From positions 1 through 34,433 of the forward strand of contig CANIEV010000022.1 of assembly GCA_947466535.1 (NCBI GenBank): a stretch of DNA of 34,433 nt, in the 5' to 3' direction. A program made the position numbers and the translations under genes. This document shows, one piece after another, positions 15,249 through 22,670 of this stretch. Under the pieces are notes generated by a model. That model saw only the letters and a list, made by a program, of their open reading frames with translations, did not search any database and was not told the DNA's origin. Every line of letters starts with the position of its first letter. Position 1 is the first letter of the stretch. The DNA is from Betaproteobacteria bacterium. GTDB taxonomy: Bacteria; Pseudomonadota; Gammaproteobacteria; Burkholderiales; SG8-39.

Positions 15249-15662
15249 TCACTCGAAAGCGGCCTTGATCTCGGGGGGGATGGACGTCGCCCGGAAGCGT
15301 CGCGGATCGGTGGGATGCGGATTTGACCAGACGCGCACTTCGTAGCCTTCGACCGCGGTCTTGTCGCCGTTGATCACCTTGTGATCAACGCGGAAGGTCT
15401 TGTCGTTCCACTGGCCGATGCTGCTCTCCACCACGATGACGTCGCGAAACCAGCTCGGCGCGAGAAATCGTGCATTGGCTTCGACGATCGGCAGGCCGGG
15501 CACGTTGTAGGTCTTCATCAGCGTGTCCCAGTCCAGATTCACCGATTCGAAAAAGAAGCGGGTGGCCTCGTCGAACCAGGCGAAGTAGTTGGGATAGAAG
15601 ACGATCTTCGCGGGGTCGGTGTCACCCCAGTGGACGTTTACCGTGTACTTGTGAGTTTTCAT
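15249..15662 (-). CDS. 4-hydroxybenzoyl-CoA thioesterase-type hotdog protein
   Basis: A 137-residue hotdog-fold thioesterase. The N-terminal strand and helix read WGDTDPAKIVFYPNYFAWFD, very close in layout to the Pseudomonas 4-hydroxybenzoyl-CoA thioesterase (GDCDPAGIVWYPNY as recalled), with the catalytic Asp at D16. The reaction is hydrolysis of an aryl-CoA to the free acid and CoA. Its start overlaps the stop of the benzoate-CoA ligase-type gene by 4 nt, so activation and release enzymes are made together. This suggests the ring is modified as the CoA ester and then freed, as in salicylate- or gentisate-CoA type routes. The precise aryl group is unknown. Confidence 0.88.
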   Translation of the reverse strand: MKTHKYTVNVHWGDTDPAKIVFYPNYFAWFDEATRFFFESVNLDWDTLMKTYNVPGLPIVEANARFLAPSWFRDVIVVESSIGQWNDKTFRVDHKVINGDKTAVEGYEVRVWSNPHPTDPRRFRATSIPPEIKAAFE

Positions 15663-17209
15663 GGGGGTTTTGCCTTCGCGTCGTCGCGCAGTTTGAACCG
15701 TTGCACCTTGCCGGTGGTGGTGCGGGGGATTTCGGCGACGAGTCGCACGTCGCGCGGAATCTTGTACACCGATATCTTGTCGTGGAGCCGGTCCTGTACC
15801 TGCGCGGCAAGGGTCTCGACCCGCTCGCCCGGATTCACCGGCACCGCGAACAGCACCAGGCGCATCAGGCCGTCGGCGTTCTCCACGCCCACCACCGCGG
15901 CATCGCTGATGCCGGGCACTTTGAGCACGTGGTCCTCGATTTCCGCCGGGCTTGCCCACTGGCCGGAGATCTTGAGCATGTCGTCGGCGCGTCCCTCGTG
16001 GTACCAGTAGCCGTCGGCATCGCGCACATACATGTCGCCGGTGCGAAACCAGCCGCCGATGAAGGCGGCGTGGCTGCGCGCCTGCTGGTTCCAGTAGCGG
16101 TCGGCGACCGACGAGCCCCTCACCCAGAGCACGCCGGCAACGCCGGGTTCGTGAATGACCTCGTTGCGGTCGTTGCGGATCTCGAGGTGTACGTTCGGCA
16201 CCGGCATGCCGGAGGCGCCGGAGCGCGGGCGGTTGTGCGGGTTGGAGATGATCATGTAGATCGTCTCGGAGGTGCCCATGCCGTCGACGAGTTCGCGCCC
16301 GGTGGCTTCCTTCCAGCGCTCGAACAGCACCGCGGGCAGACGCTCGCCGGCGGTGATGAACACGCGCACGCTCTCGAAGAGTTCGCGCGACGCCATGCCG
16401 TCGCGCAGCAGGTTGCGGTACATCGTGGGCACCGAATAGAGCAGGGTGGGGCGGTGTTTTTTCACCACTGACGCGATCGCCGCGCTGTCGGGCCAGCCAT
16501 CGAACAGGATTGTGGTCGCGCCGAGCATCAAGCTGCCGAACAGGCAGTTGCCGAGCGAATAGGCAAAAAAGAGTTTCGAGGTGGCGAACAGGCGATCGCC
16601 CGGGCCGACGCCGAGCACGCCGTGCGAATAGTCGACCGCCGCCGCGATGTTGTGATGCAGGTGAACCGCGGCCTTGGGTGACCCGGTGGTGCCGGAGGTG
16701 TACACCCAGAGCGCCGTGTCGTCGGGGGACATCGGCTCCGCGTCGAGGCGGTCGGATTGCCCCGTGGTGAGGGCGTCGATCGGCTTGCGCTCGCCGCTGA
16801 TGCCCGCAGATGCAAGGTTTGCGACGAACACCTTCGGCGGATGCGCGAGTTCGTGTTCGATCGCGGCGAACGCAGGCAGAAATTCCTCGTCGACGATCAA
16901 CACCTTCGCGCGGCTGTCGCGCAGCATGAAGGCGATGTCCTTCGGCGCGGCGCGCACATTCATCGCCAGCGGCACCGCGCCGATCTTCATCGCCCCGAGG
17001 TAGGCCGCGACCAGGTCGGGCGTATCCTTGAGCAGATAGGCGACGCGGTTTTCCCGTTCCACGCCGAGCGCCGCCAGGCCGTTGCCGAAGCGGTTCACAC
17101 TCGCAAGCAGTTCGGCGTAGGAGACGGCCGAGTCATTGAAAAGGAGCGCGGGGGCGTCCGGCCGCTCGCGGACTTTTACGGGGTCGAGGACGAGGTCGGC
17201 TGCGTTCAT
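15659..17209 (-). CDS. Benzoate-CoA ligase family enzyme
   Basis: A 516-residue AMP-forming aryl-CoA ligase. Motifs: P-loop VYTSGTTGSPKA (169-180) followed by HLHHNIA as in benzoate/4-hydroxybenzoate-CoA ligases, DGMGTSETIYMIISN (A5), WFRTGDMYVRDADGYWYHEGRADD (A7/A8) and the C-terminal catalytic Lys in TTTGKVQRFKLR. It activates an aromatic acid with ATP and CoA in the cytosol. It follows the MFS gene by 10 nt and overlaps the thioesterase by 4 nt, giving a carrier, ligase, thioesterase unit. It could feed benzoyl-CoA or a substituted analogue to BoxB of the other operon. Benzoate, 4-hydroxybenzoate and aminobenzoates remain open as substrates. Confidence 0.87.
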   Translation of the reverse strand: MNAADLVLDPVKVRERPDAPALLFNDSAVSYAELLASVNRFGNGLAALGVERENRVAYLLKDTPDLVAAYLGAMKIGAVPLAMNVRAAPKDIAFMLRDSRAKVLIVDEEFLPAFAAIEHELAHPPKVFVANLASAGISGERKPIDALTTGQSDRLDAEPMSPDDTALWVYTSGTTGSPKAAVHLHHNIAAAVDYSHGVLGVGPGDRLFATSKLFFAYSLGNCLFGSLMLGATTILFDGWPDSAAIASVVKKHRPTLLYSVPTMYRNLLRDGMASRELFESVRVFITAGERLPAVLFERWKEATGRELVDGMGTSETIYMIISNPHNRPRSGASGMPVPNVHLEIRNDRNEVIHEPGVAGVLWVRGSSVADRYWNQQARSHAAFIGGWFRTGDMYVRDADGYWYHEGRADDMLKISGQWASPAEIEDHVLKVPGISDAAVVGVENADGLMRLVLFAVPVNPGERVETLAAQVQDRLHDKISVYKIPRDVRLVAEIPRTTTGKVQRFKLRDDAKAKPP

Positions 17210-17219
17210 GAACGCCGAA

Positions 17220-18467
17220 TTATAGCTTCGGGCCTGGGTGCGCCCCGGTTGGGTGCCTACTGTCGGCTGCCTCGATGCGGGTGATCAGCACGCCTACCGC
17301 GAACCCGACGGTACAGCACGCGAGCATCACCCAGAGCGCTGCGTCCCAGGTGCCAAAGCGTGTGACGGCAGCGGCGACCACCGGCGGTCCGAGGACCTGG
17401 CCGACGTTGGCGAGCTGAACCACCAGGCCGTGCAGGACGCCGACCTCGCCCGGCTCGCGCGCATAGCGTGCCGAGCCCGAGAAGGCGACGGCGGGAATCA
17501 GCCCGCCCACCGCGCTGATGCCAAGGGCGGCCACGAAGCGAAGGGCTTCGGGCAGGCTGGTCGCGAACAGCAGGTTGGCGAAGATCGCGAGGCATACGAA
17601 GGTGAAGATGACCAGAGATCCGCGGCTGATGTTCATGCGCAGCATATAGCTGCCGCCGAGGCAGCCGACGAGGTTGAAGGCCACATAGACCGCACCCATG
17701 AGCGAGGCGGCGGTTGCGCTCATTCCGCGCGTTTCGATCAGATAGGTGGGCAGCCACGCCATGATCGAGAGGAACTCCATCGCATAGAGCGCGAACGCGG
17801 TGCCGAGCAGCCAGGGCACGATCTGGCGAAGCGCGCCGAACTTGAGGCCTCCGCGCGGCTTTCCTTCGATCGCGCGTGGCGGCGTGGCGAGTACGCCGAA
17901 GGAGCGGCGGTTGGACCAGAGGGCGCTTGCTGCGAAGAGCGCGAGCACCGAGCAGATCACCCAGAGGCCGCGCCAGCCGACAACGGGAGTGAGCAGGACG
18001 CTGGCGACAATTGCGATCGATGCGCCCGCGGGCATGTAGGTGCTCCAGAGCCCGAGCATCGCGCTTCGCCGGTCGGGGCGCGATGCGGCCACCACGAGCG
18101 CGGGTGCAGCGACGTTGAGCATCACGAAGCCCACGCCTTCGACAAGGCGCGAGAGCAGGATCGTTGTCTCGCCGCCGGCGAGCGCGCCGAGCAGCCCGCC
18201 CGCGCCGGTGGCGAGGCTGCCGATGATCGCGAAGCGCAGCGCGCCGAAACGATCCGAGGCGGCGCCGGTGACGATTGCGCCGACCATCGCAAGCGCGTTG
18301 AAGGCGGACACCACGAACCCCGCGCTGATGAGTGAAAGACCGAGTTCCTGCTTGATCACGGGCAACACCGGCGGCGCCTTGCCGAAATACAGTCCGAGCA
18401 CGATCCCGGCGAAGAGCACCGCGGAGACGCCGCCCCAGTGTGTGGACTTTACGGTTGCGGAAGTCAT
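17220..18467 (-). CDS. MFS transporter, aromatic acid/organic anion type
   Basis: A 415-residue membrane protein with about twelve hydrophobic helices and a central polar loop near residue 200. The loop 2-3 signature GAASDRFGALR and the helix pair LSRLVEGVGFVMLNVAAPALV are MFS hallmarks. The start at 18467 gives MTSATVKSTHWGG; upstream codons fall in a repeat. It is a clear paralogue of the MFS protein at 21439: GKAPPVLPVIKQELGLSL against GKMAPALPILKAELGLSL, and the VEGxGF region is nearly the same. As the first gene of the ligase operon it probably imports the acid that the ligase activates. Direction and substrate are not shown by sequence. Confidence 0.88.
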   Translation of the reverse strand: MTSATVKSTHWGGVSAVLFAGIVLGLYFGKAPPVLPVIKQELGLSLISAGFVVSAFNALAMVGAIVTGAASDRFGALRFAIIGSLATGAGGLLGALAGGETTILLSRLVEGVGFVMLNVAAPALVVAASRPDRRSAMLGLWSTYMPAGASIAIVASVLLTPVVGWRGLWVICSVLALFAASALWSNRRSFGVLATPPRAIEGKPRGGLKFGALRQIVPWLLGTAFALYAMEFLSIMAWLPTYLIETRGMSATAASLMGAVYVAFNLVGCLGGSYMLRMNISRGSLVIFTFVCLAIFANLLFATSLPEALRFVAALGISAVGGLIPAVAFSGSARYAREPGEVGVLHGLVVQLANVGQVLGPPVVAAAVTRFGTWDAALWVMLACCTVGFAVGVLITRIEAADSRHPTGAHPGPKL

Positions 18468-18780
18468 TGGATGATGGCTTGGTTGCGACGACGGAGATTG
18501 CTTCGCTGAGCTCGAAGACGGAGATTGCTTCGCTGCGCTCGCAATGACCCGTGGGCGAAGGCTGTCATTGCGAGGAGCGAAGCGACGCGGCAATCCCGGC
18601 GGTGGCTACGAAGTAACGGCTGCCGGGGATAACGCGCCACTTTGCGCTTGGTGACAAGTTACAGGGCGACAATGCACACGTTGGTTTGACATCGATTATG
18701 CGCGTGTGCAAGCATGATAATCGATTCTTGACGAGCAACTTTTATAGCCCGGGCACGAGCCGCGGGCGGGGAGAAGTCCA
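18468..18780. promoter_or_regulatory. Divergent control region between MFS and ligAB operons, with repeat cluster C and interleaved dyads
   Basis: This 313-nt gap holds three things. Near the MFS gene (18493-18595) lies repeat cluster C: a truncated copy, a full forward copy and an inverted copy (18564-18595). Nearer ligA are two perfect, interleaved inverted repeats. Dyad 1 is TGCACACG (18673-18680) with CGTGTGCA (18703-18710); dyad 2 is ATCGATTAT (18691-18699) with ATAATCGAT (18717-18725). A perfect -35-like TTGACA (18686-18691) and a -10-like GATAAT (18716-18721) lie among them but are 24 nt apart, so they do not make one ordinary promoter; an activator-dependent promoter using GATAAT is possible. 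I read the dyads as operators for one or two dimeric regulators of the ligAB operon. Confidence 0.6.
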
Positions 18781-19089
18781 GTGGGCATCATGAAGGCTGA
18801 CAAGACGCTTCCGACGAACCGTCTGATATTCGAAATACGTCGCGATCCGGCGGCGGTGCAGCGCTTTCGCACCGACATCGAATCGGTGATGACCGCCTAC
18901 GGGCTGTCCGAGGAAGAAAAAAAGGCGCTGCGCACAGCCGACATCCAGAAGCTCGGCGACCTCGGCGTGCATCCGTATTTTCTGCCGCAGGTGGCGCGCC
19001 TGTTCAAGGGCGGCGGCTACAACCACAACACCAGCGATGCGGCCCTGCTCTATGCCGAGAAGATGGGCCTCGAAGCAAGGAACTCCTGA
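18781..19089 (+). CDS. Extradiol dioxygenase small subunit, LigA type
   Basis: A 102-residue all-helical protein of the LigA family, the small subunit of protocatechuate 4,5-dioxygenase-type enzymes, which covers the active site of the LigB subunit. Family features are NRLIFEIRRDPAAVQRFRTD near the start, LSEEEKKALRTADIQKLGDLGVHPYFLPQVARL in the middle and AALLYAEKMGL at the end. The GTG at 18781 is chosen because GGGGAG ends 7 nt before it; an ATG three codons later would be too far from that site. One nucleotide separates it from the LigB gene. It is the first gene of the plus-strand operon driven from the control region upstream. The ring substrate is undetermined. Confidence 0.88.
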   Translation: MGIMKADKTLPTNRLIFEIRRDPAAVQRFRTDIESVMTAYGLSEEEKKALRTADIQKLGDLGVHPYFLPQVARLFKGGGYNHNTSDAALLYAEKMGLEARNS

Positions 19090-19090
19090 C

Positions 19091-19939
19091 ATGGCCGAGA
19101 TCGTTTCCGTCATTGCGCTCGCGCATGCGCCCGGCGCCACCGGCTGGCTCGACCAGGCTCCGAAACACGAACAGGATGCATTGATTGCGGGCTACGCCGA
19201 ACAGGCGCGCCTGCTGCGCGAAACAAAACCCGACCTGATCGTGGGCATTGCCAACGACCACCTGCTCAACCTGCCGATGGACAGCATTCCCGACTGGTGC
19301 GTCGGCATAGCGGACGACTGGTCCGGACCCGCGGAGTGGTTCCGCGACTGGGTGAACATCGCGCCCTACAAGGTGAAGGGCAACCGCGAACTCGGTCGCA
19401 CCATCGTGCGCGAGTCGGGAAAGAGGGGCATCAACCTCGCTTTCTCCGACAAGCTGCTGTTCGACGACAACTGGTCGGTGCCGCTCAATTTCCTCACGCC
19501 GGATTACAAGGTCGGGCTGGTGCCGATTCACATGAACTGCATCATGCCGCCGCTGCCGCCTGCGGAGCGTTGCCGCGCCTTCGGCAAGGCGCTGGCCGAA
19601 ATCATCAAGGCCTGGCCGGGCAAGGAACGTGTGGCAATCATGGCCACGGGGGGGCTCTCGCACGATCCAGGCGGACCGAAATATTTCGCGGTGGACGAGA
19701 AGTTCGACCGCTGGTTTCTCGAACTGCTCGGCAAGGGCGATCCCGACCTTGTGGTGCGCGAAGTCACGCCCGAGCGTCTGATGGCAGCGGGCGATGGCGG
19801 CACCGCTGAACTACTTGCCTGGTTCGTCGCGATGGGTGCGGCGGAAACGCTGGGCGTGAAAAAAGCCGATACCGTTTTCTATGTGCCTTCGGTGCCGCTG
19901 CGTTGCGGCATGGGCGGCGTGAACTGGAGATTGAACTGA
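19091..19939 (+). CDS. Class III extradiol dioxygenase large subunit, LigB type
   Basis: A 282-residue catalytic subunit. With the ATG at 19091 (AAGGA 9 nt upstream) the iron site is H12 (ALAHAPG), H57 (ANDHLLN) and E240 (GGTAELLAW), and the catalytic base is H191 (GGLSHDPGG). LigB of Sphingobium has H12, H61, E242 and H195, so the active site is complete. Together with the LigA subunit it should open a dihydroxylated aromatic or heteroaromatic ring in the cytosol. The next gene, a cysteine hydrolase, starts directly after its stop codon, which hints at an amide-bearing cleavage product. Gallate or protocatechuate are alternatives, given ligJ elsewhere in the locus. Confidence 0.9.
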   Translation: MAEIVSVIALAHAPGATGWLDQAPKHEQDALIAGYAEQARLLRETKPDLIVGIANDHLLNLPMDSIPDWCVGIADDWSGPAEWFRDWVNIAPYKVKGNRELGRTIVRESGKRGINLAFSDKLLFDDNWSVPLNFLTPDYKVGLVPIHMNCIMPPLPPAERCRAFGKALAEIIKAWPGKERVAIMATGGLSHDPGGPKYFAVDEKFDRWFLELLGKGDPDLVVREVTPERLMAAGDGGTAELLAWFVAMGAAETLGVKKADTVFYVPSVPLRCGMGGVNWRLN

Positions 19940-20566
19940 ATGAACGCCCCCCTGATGAATGTCGCCGAGCGTGTTGCCCCGGGCAATGCGGCGGTGGTGG
20001 TGATCGACCTGCAGAATGACTTCTGTGCCCCTGGCGGCTGGACCGAGGCGCTGATCAAGAAGGACATGGGCGTGTTCGTGCCTGCGTCAAAGGCGATCGA
20101 GCGCATGGTGACGGCTGCGCGCAAGGCGGGTGTTCCGGTGGTGTGGGTAAAGGCCGACTACACGCCCGAGAAACTGCCCGAACCGATGCGGGTGCGCTTT
20201 GCCGGGATGCCTGTCAAGCAGATCTGCTGCGAGCCGGGCAAATGGGGCGGCGATTGGTTCGGCCCGAAGCCCGCGGAGGGCGAACTGGTGATCACCAAGC
20301 ATTGCTACTCGGGCTTCATGGGCACCGGGCTGGATGCGCAGTTGCGCACCCGCGGTATCCGGTCGCTGATTTTTGCGGGCGTGCAGACGCATGCCTGCGT
20401 GGAGTCGACACTGCGCGACGCGCATTCGCTCGGCTACTACTGCGTGGTGCCGGAGGAATGCGTTGCCGCGCATACGCCGGAGCTGAGCCGGCAATCGCTT
20501 GGCTACATCGGCTTCCTGTTCGGCGATGTGGTGAAGCTCGACGACGTGGTGGCGCACTGGGGCTAG
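19940..20566 (+). CDS. Isochorismatase-family cysteine hydrolase (possible maleamate-type amidase)
   Basis: A 208-residue alpha/beta hydrolase of the isochorismatase-like group. The catalytic triad is visible: D23 (VVIDLQNDF), K120 (VITKHCYSGF) and C153 (GVQTHACVEST). An active Cys at this place marks amidohydrolases such as maleamate amidase NicF, N-carbamoylsarcosine amidase and RutB rather than true isochorismatases. It abuts the LigB stop codon without a gap. The convergent neighbour is a maleate isomerase, the enzyme that follows NicF in nicotinate breakdown, so release of ammonia from maleamate or a similar ring-opened amide is a reasonable reading. The exact substrate is unproven. Confidence 0.85.
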   Translation: MNAPLMNVAERVAPGNAAVVVIDLQNDFCAPGGWTEALIKKDMGVFVPASKAIERMVTAARKAGVPVVWVKADYTPEKLPEPMRVRFAGMPVKQICCEPGKWGGDWFGPKPAEGELVITKHCYSGFMGTGLDAQLRTRGIRSLIFAGVQTHACVESTLRDAHSLGYYCVVPEECVAAHTPELSRQSLGYIGFLFGDVVKLDDVVAHWG

Positions 20567-20607
20567 GCGGCATCAGGTGCCCGGCCGACCGAGAGTCGTG
20601 GAAATAA

Positions 20608-20638
20608 GCAAAGGGGGCGATGCCCCCTTTGCTTTTGA
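20608..20638. terminator. Bidirectional rho-independent terminator
   Basis: GCAAAGGGGGC (20608-20618) pairs with GCCCCCTTTGC (20622-20632), an 11-bp stem with a 3-nt loop, followed by TTTTGAT; A-rich sequence precedes it for the other strand. It lies between the convergent cysteine hydrolase and maleate isomerase genes and can end both transcripts. Confidence 0.88.
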
Positions 20639-20650
20639 TGCGGTCGACGC

Positions 20651-21412
20651 TCAGTAATTCGAACCCGGCGCGAGCAGTGCTCCGGCGTCCGGCACGGTGG
20701 CCTGCAGGCCAAGCAGCTTGAGCATTTTCCAGGTGGTGCACACCGCAGTCGAAGTCACCGGGATGCCGATGCGGTCCTGGACGATCTGGATCGCGGGCAG
20801 CGACTGCATCTGCACACAGGCCGACAGCACCACCGCGTCCACGCCCTTGATGTTGAGTTTCTTTACGTCCTCAAAAAGTTGCATCGGGTCGCGCCGGCCG
20901 ACTTCAAGGTTGTCCGGAATCTCGAAGCAGATCGAGTCCTGCACCTCGATTTCCTCGGTCTCGATGTACTTCACCACCAGGTCGGTGAGCGGGCGCATGT
21001 AGGGCGCAAGCAACGCGACGCGTTTCGCGCCCATCGCCTTGAGGCCGTCCACCAGCGCGCCTGCGGAGGTCATCACCGGCGCATTGCAGTTGTTGTCGCG
21101 GGCGACTTTCGTGAGCTGCGCCTCGGTTTCGCGATGGTAGCCCGGGCCCATCGCCATGATCGCGACGAGGCAGGCGGTGCTCATCACGTCGACGCGCGCG
21201 TCCGCGAGTTCGGCGGCGCAGCGCAGGCTTTCGCGGTTCATGGATTCGAGTTCCTCTTTTGTCACCTTGTGCATGCGCATGCGGCTGGAATGAAAGGTGA
21301 AGCGCTCGGGCAGGATCGCCTCGCGCCGGCGCAGCATCGCCGGGATCTCGGTTTCCATCGTGGTGTTGGAGCTCGGGACGATCTGCCCGATGCGGTAGTT
21401 GATTTTTGTCAT
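20651..21412 (-). CDS. maiA: Maleate cis-trans isomerase (Asp/Glu racemase superfamily)
   Basis: A 253-residue cytosolic enzyme that turns maleate into fumarate. It opens with RIGQIVPSSNTTMETEIPAM, a maleate isomerase signature, and has the two catalytic cysteines C81 (STACLVAIM) and C199 (LSACVQMQSL), one residue offset from C82 and C200 recalled for NicE. The ATG at 21412 is the start; the frame above it is a shadow of the MFS gene. Arylmalonate decarboxylases share the fold but lack this opening motif and Cys pair. It is the last gene of the minus-strand operon after an MFS carrier, and it shares a terminator with the ligAB-amidase operon. Confidence 0.88.
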   Translation of the reverse strand: MTKINYRIGQIVPSSNTTMETEIPAMLRRREAILPERFTFHSSRMRMHKVTKEELESMNRESLRCAAELADARVDVMSTACLVAIMAMGPGYHRETEAQLTKVARDNNCNAPVMTSAGALVDGLKAMGAKRVALLAPYMRPLTDLVVKYIETEEIEVQDSICFEIPDNLEVGRRDPMQLFEDVKKLNIKGVDAVVLSACVQMQSLPAIQIVQDRIGIPVTSTAVCTTWKMLKLLGLQATVPDAGALLAPGSNY

Positions 21413-21438
21413 GGTGGGTTTCTCCTTTGTATTCGGGG

Positions 21439-22635
21439 TCAGGCCTGAGCGGCGAACATGCGCTTTTCGGCGCGCGAGATGAAGATCGAGGTGATGAGGC
21501 CGATCGTGCTCGCGGTGAGCAGCACCCAGAGCGCTGCGTTCCAGGAACCCGCGGCGGTGACCACCGCGGCCGTGATTGGCGGTCCGAAGAAGATGCCGCA
21601 CTGGGTGATCTGCACGACAAGCCCCTGTGTTGCGCCGACCTCCGAAGGCGAGCGGGCGTACTTCGCTGCGCCCGAAAGCGCCGCCGCCGGAATCGGTCCG
21701 CAGACCACGTTGTAGACCACCACCAGTGCGTAGCGCAAACCGTCGGGCAGGTTGGCGGCAAAGATGAGGGTGAACAGGATAGCGGTGAGGCAGAAGGTGA
21801 CGCCGACGATCTTGCCACGCGGGACGTTGCGCTGGATCAGCCAGCCGCCGAACACGTTGCCAAAACAGTTGACCGTGATCGAGAGCGCGGTGAGGAGCAT
21901 CGCGTTGGAGGGCGATATCCCGCGTTCCTCGATGAGATAGGTCGGCAGCCAGACGAAGATCGCGTGGTTCTGGATGGTGTACATGGCGAAGGCCAGGCCG
22001 AGCAGCCAGACTGCGGGACGCGAGAGCGAGGCGCGAATATCCGCGAACGACCTCTTTGTGCCCACCGCGCTGACGTAATGCGCCGATTGCGACAACAGGA
22101 ACAGAAGGCAGGCCACGGTCGCGAGCATCACCACCACCCACACGCCGCGCCAGCCCCAGATCGGCAAAAGGAAGGAGGAACTCGCAAGCACGAGGCCTGC
22201 GCCGAAGGGCATGTAGCTCGACCACATGCCGAAGGCGATGCCGCGCTGTGCGGGGGCCGAGGCGAGATTGATGAGCGCAGGCGCGGAGACGATCACCGAC
22301 ATGAAGCCGAGGCCTTCGACCAGCCGTGAGAGCACCAGCAAGGTGGGTCCGCTGGTGACCGCGCCGAGCAGGCCACCTGCGATCAGGCAGCACAGTCCGA
22401 ACACGCAGAAGCGCTTTGCACCGAGACGGTCGGAGAACACGCCGAAGAAGATCGCGCCCGCGGCGGCAAGACCGTTGAATGCCGAGACCAGCCAGCCGGT
22501 CTGCACGAGGCTCAGGCCGAGTTCCGCCTTGAGTATCGGGAGGGCGGGCGCCATCTTGCCGAAGGCGCAGCCGGTGACGACGCCCGCGAGCAGCGCGGCG
22601 GCGACCGCAGTCCATTGGGTCTTGTTGGTGCTCAT
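21439..22635 (-). CDS. MFS transporter, paralogue of the one at 17220
   Basis: A 398-residue twelve-helix carrier. Seen: GVFSDRLGAKR loop 2-3 motif, LSRLVEGLGFMSVIVSAPALI, and a conserved WLPTYLIEERGIS segment in the second half (WLPTYLIETRGMS in the paralogue). It lies between the HpaI-type aldolase (35 nt upstream) and maleate isomerase (26 nt downstream), so it is probably in one operon with both and imports an organic acid. The two paralogues flank the ligAB-amidase module on both sides, as if a carrier gene had been duplicated with the module's arrival. Substrate unknown; uptake of an aromatic or dicarboxylic acid is inferred. Confidence 0.87.
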   Translation of the reverse strand: MSTNKTQWTAVAAALLAGVVTGCAFGKMAPALPILKAELGLSLVQTGWLVSAFNGLAAAGAIFFGVFSDRLGAKRFCVFGLCCLIAGGLLGAVTSGPTLLVLSRLVEGLGFMSVIVSAPALINLASAPAQRGIAFGMWSSYMPFGAGLVLASSSFLLPIWGWRGVWVVVMLATVACLLFLLSQSAHYVSAVGTKRSFADIRASLSRPAVWLLGLAFAMYTIQNHAIFVWLPTYLIEERGISPSNAMLLTALSITVNCFGNVFGGWLIQRNVPRGKIVGVTFCLTAILFTLIFAANLPDGLRYALVVVYNVVCGPIPAAALSGAAKYARSPSEVGATQGLVVQITQCGIFFGPPITAAVVTAAGSWNAALWVLLTASTIGLITSIFISRAEKRMFAAQA

Positions 22636-22670
22636 CTGCGGGTGCTCATCGCTCGGCGCTCATAGGGACA

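Noticed and set aside
18686..18721. Ordinary sigma-70 promoter from TTGACA to GATAAT
   Set aside because: The two boxes are 24 nt apart, too far for a normal sigma-70 promoter, so only regulated use of the -10-like box is proposed.
19940..20566. True isochorismatase
   Set aside because: It has a catalytic Cys (C153) and Lys (K120) as in amidases, and no siderophore genes are nearby.
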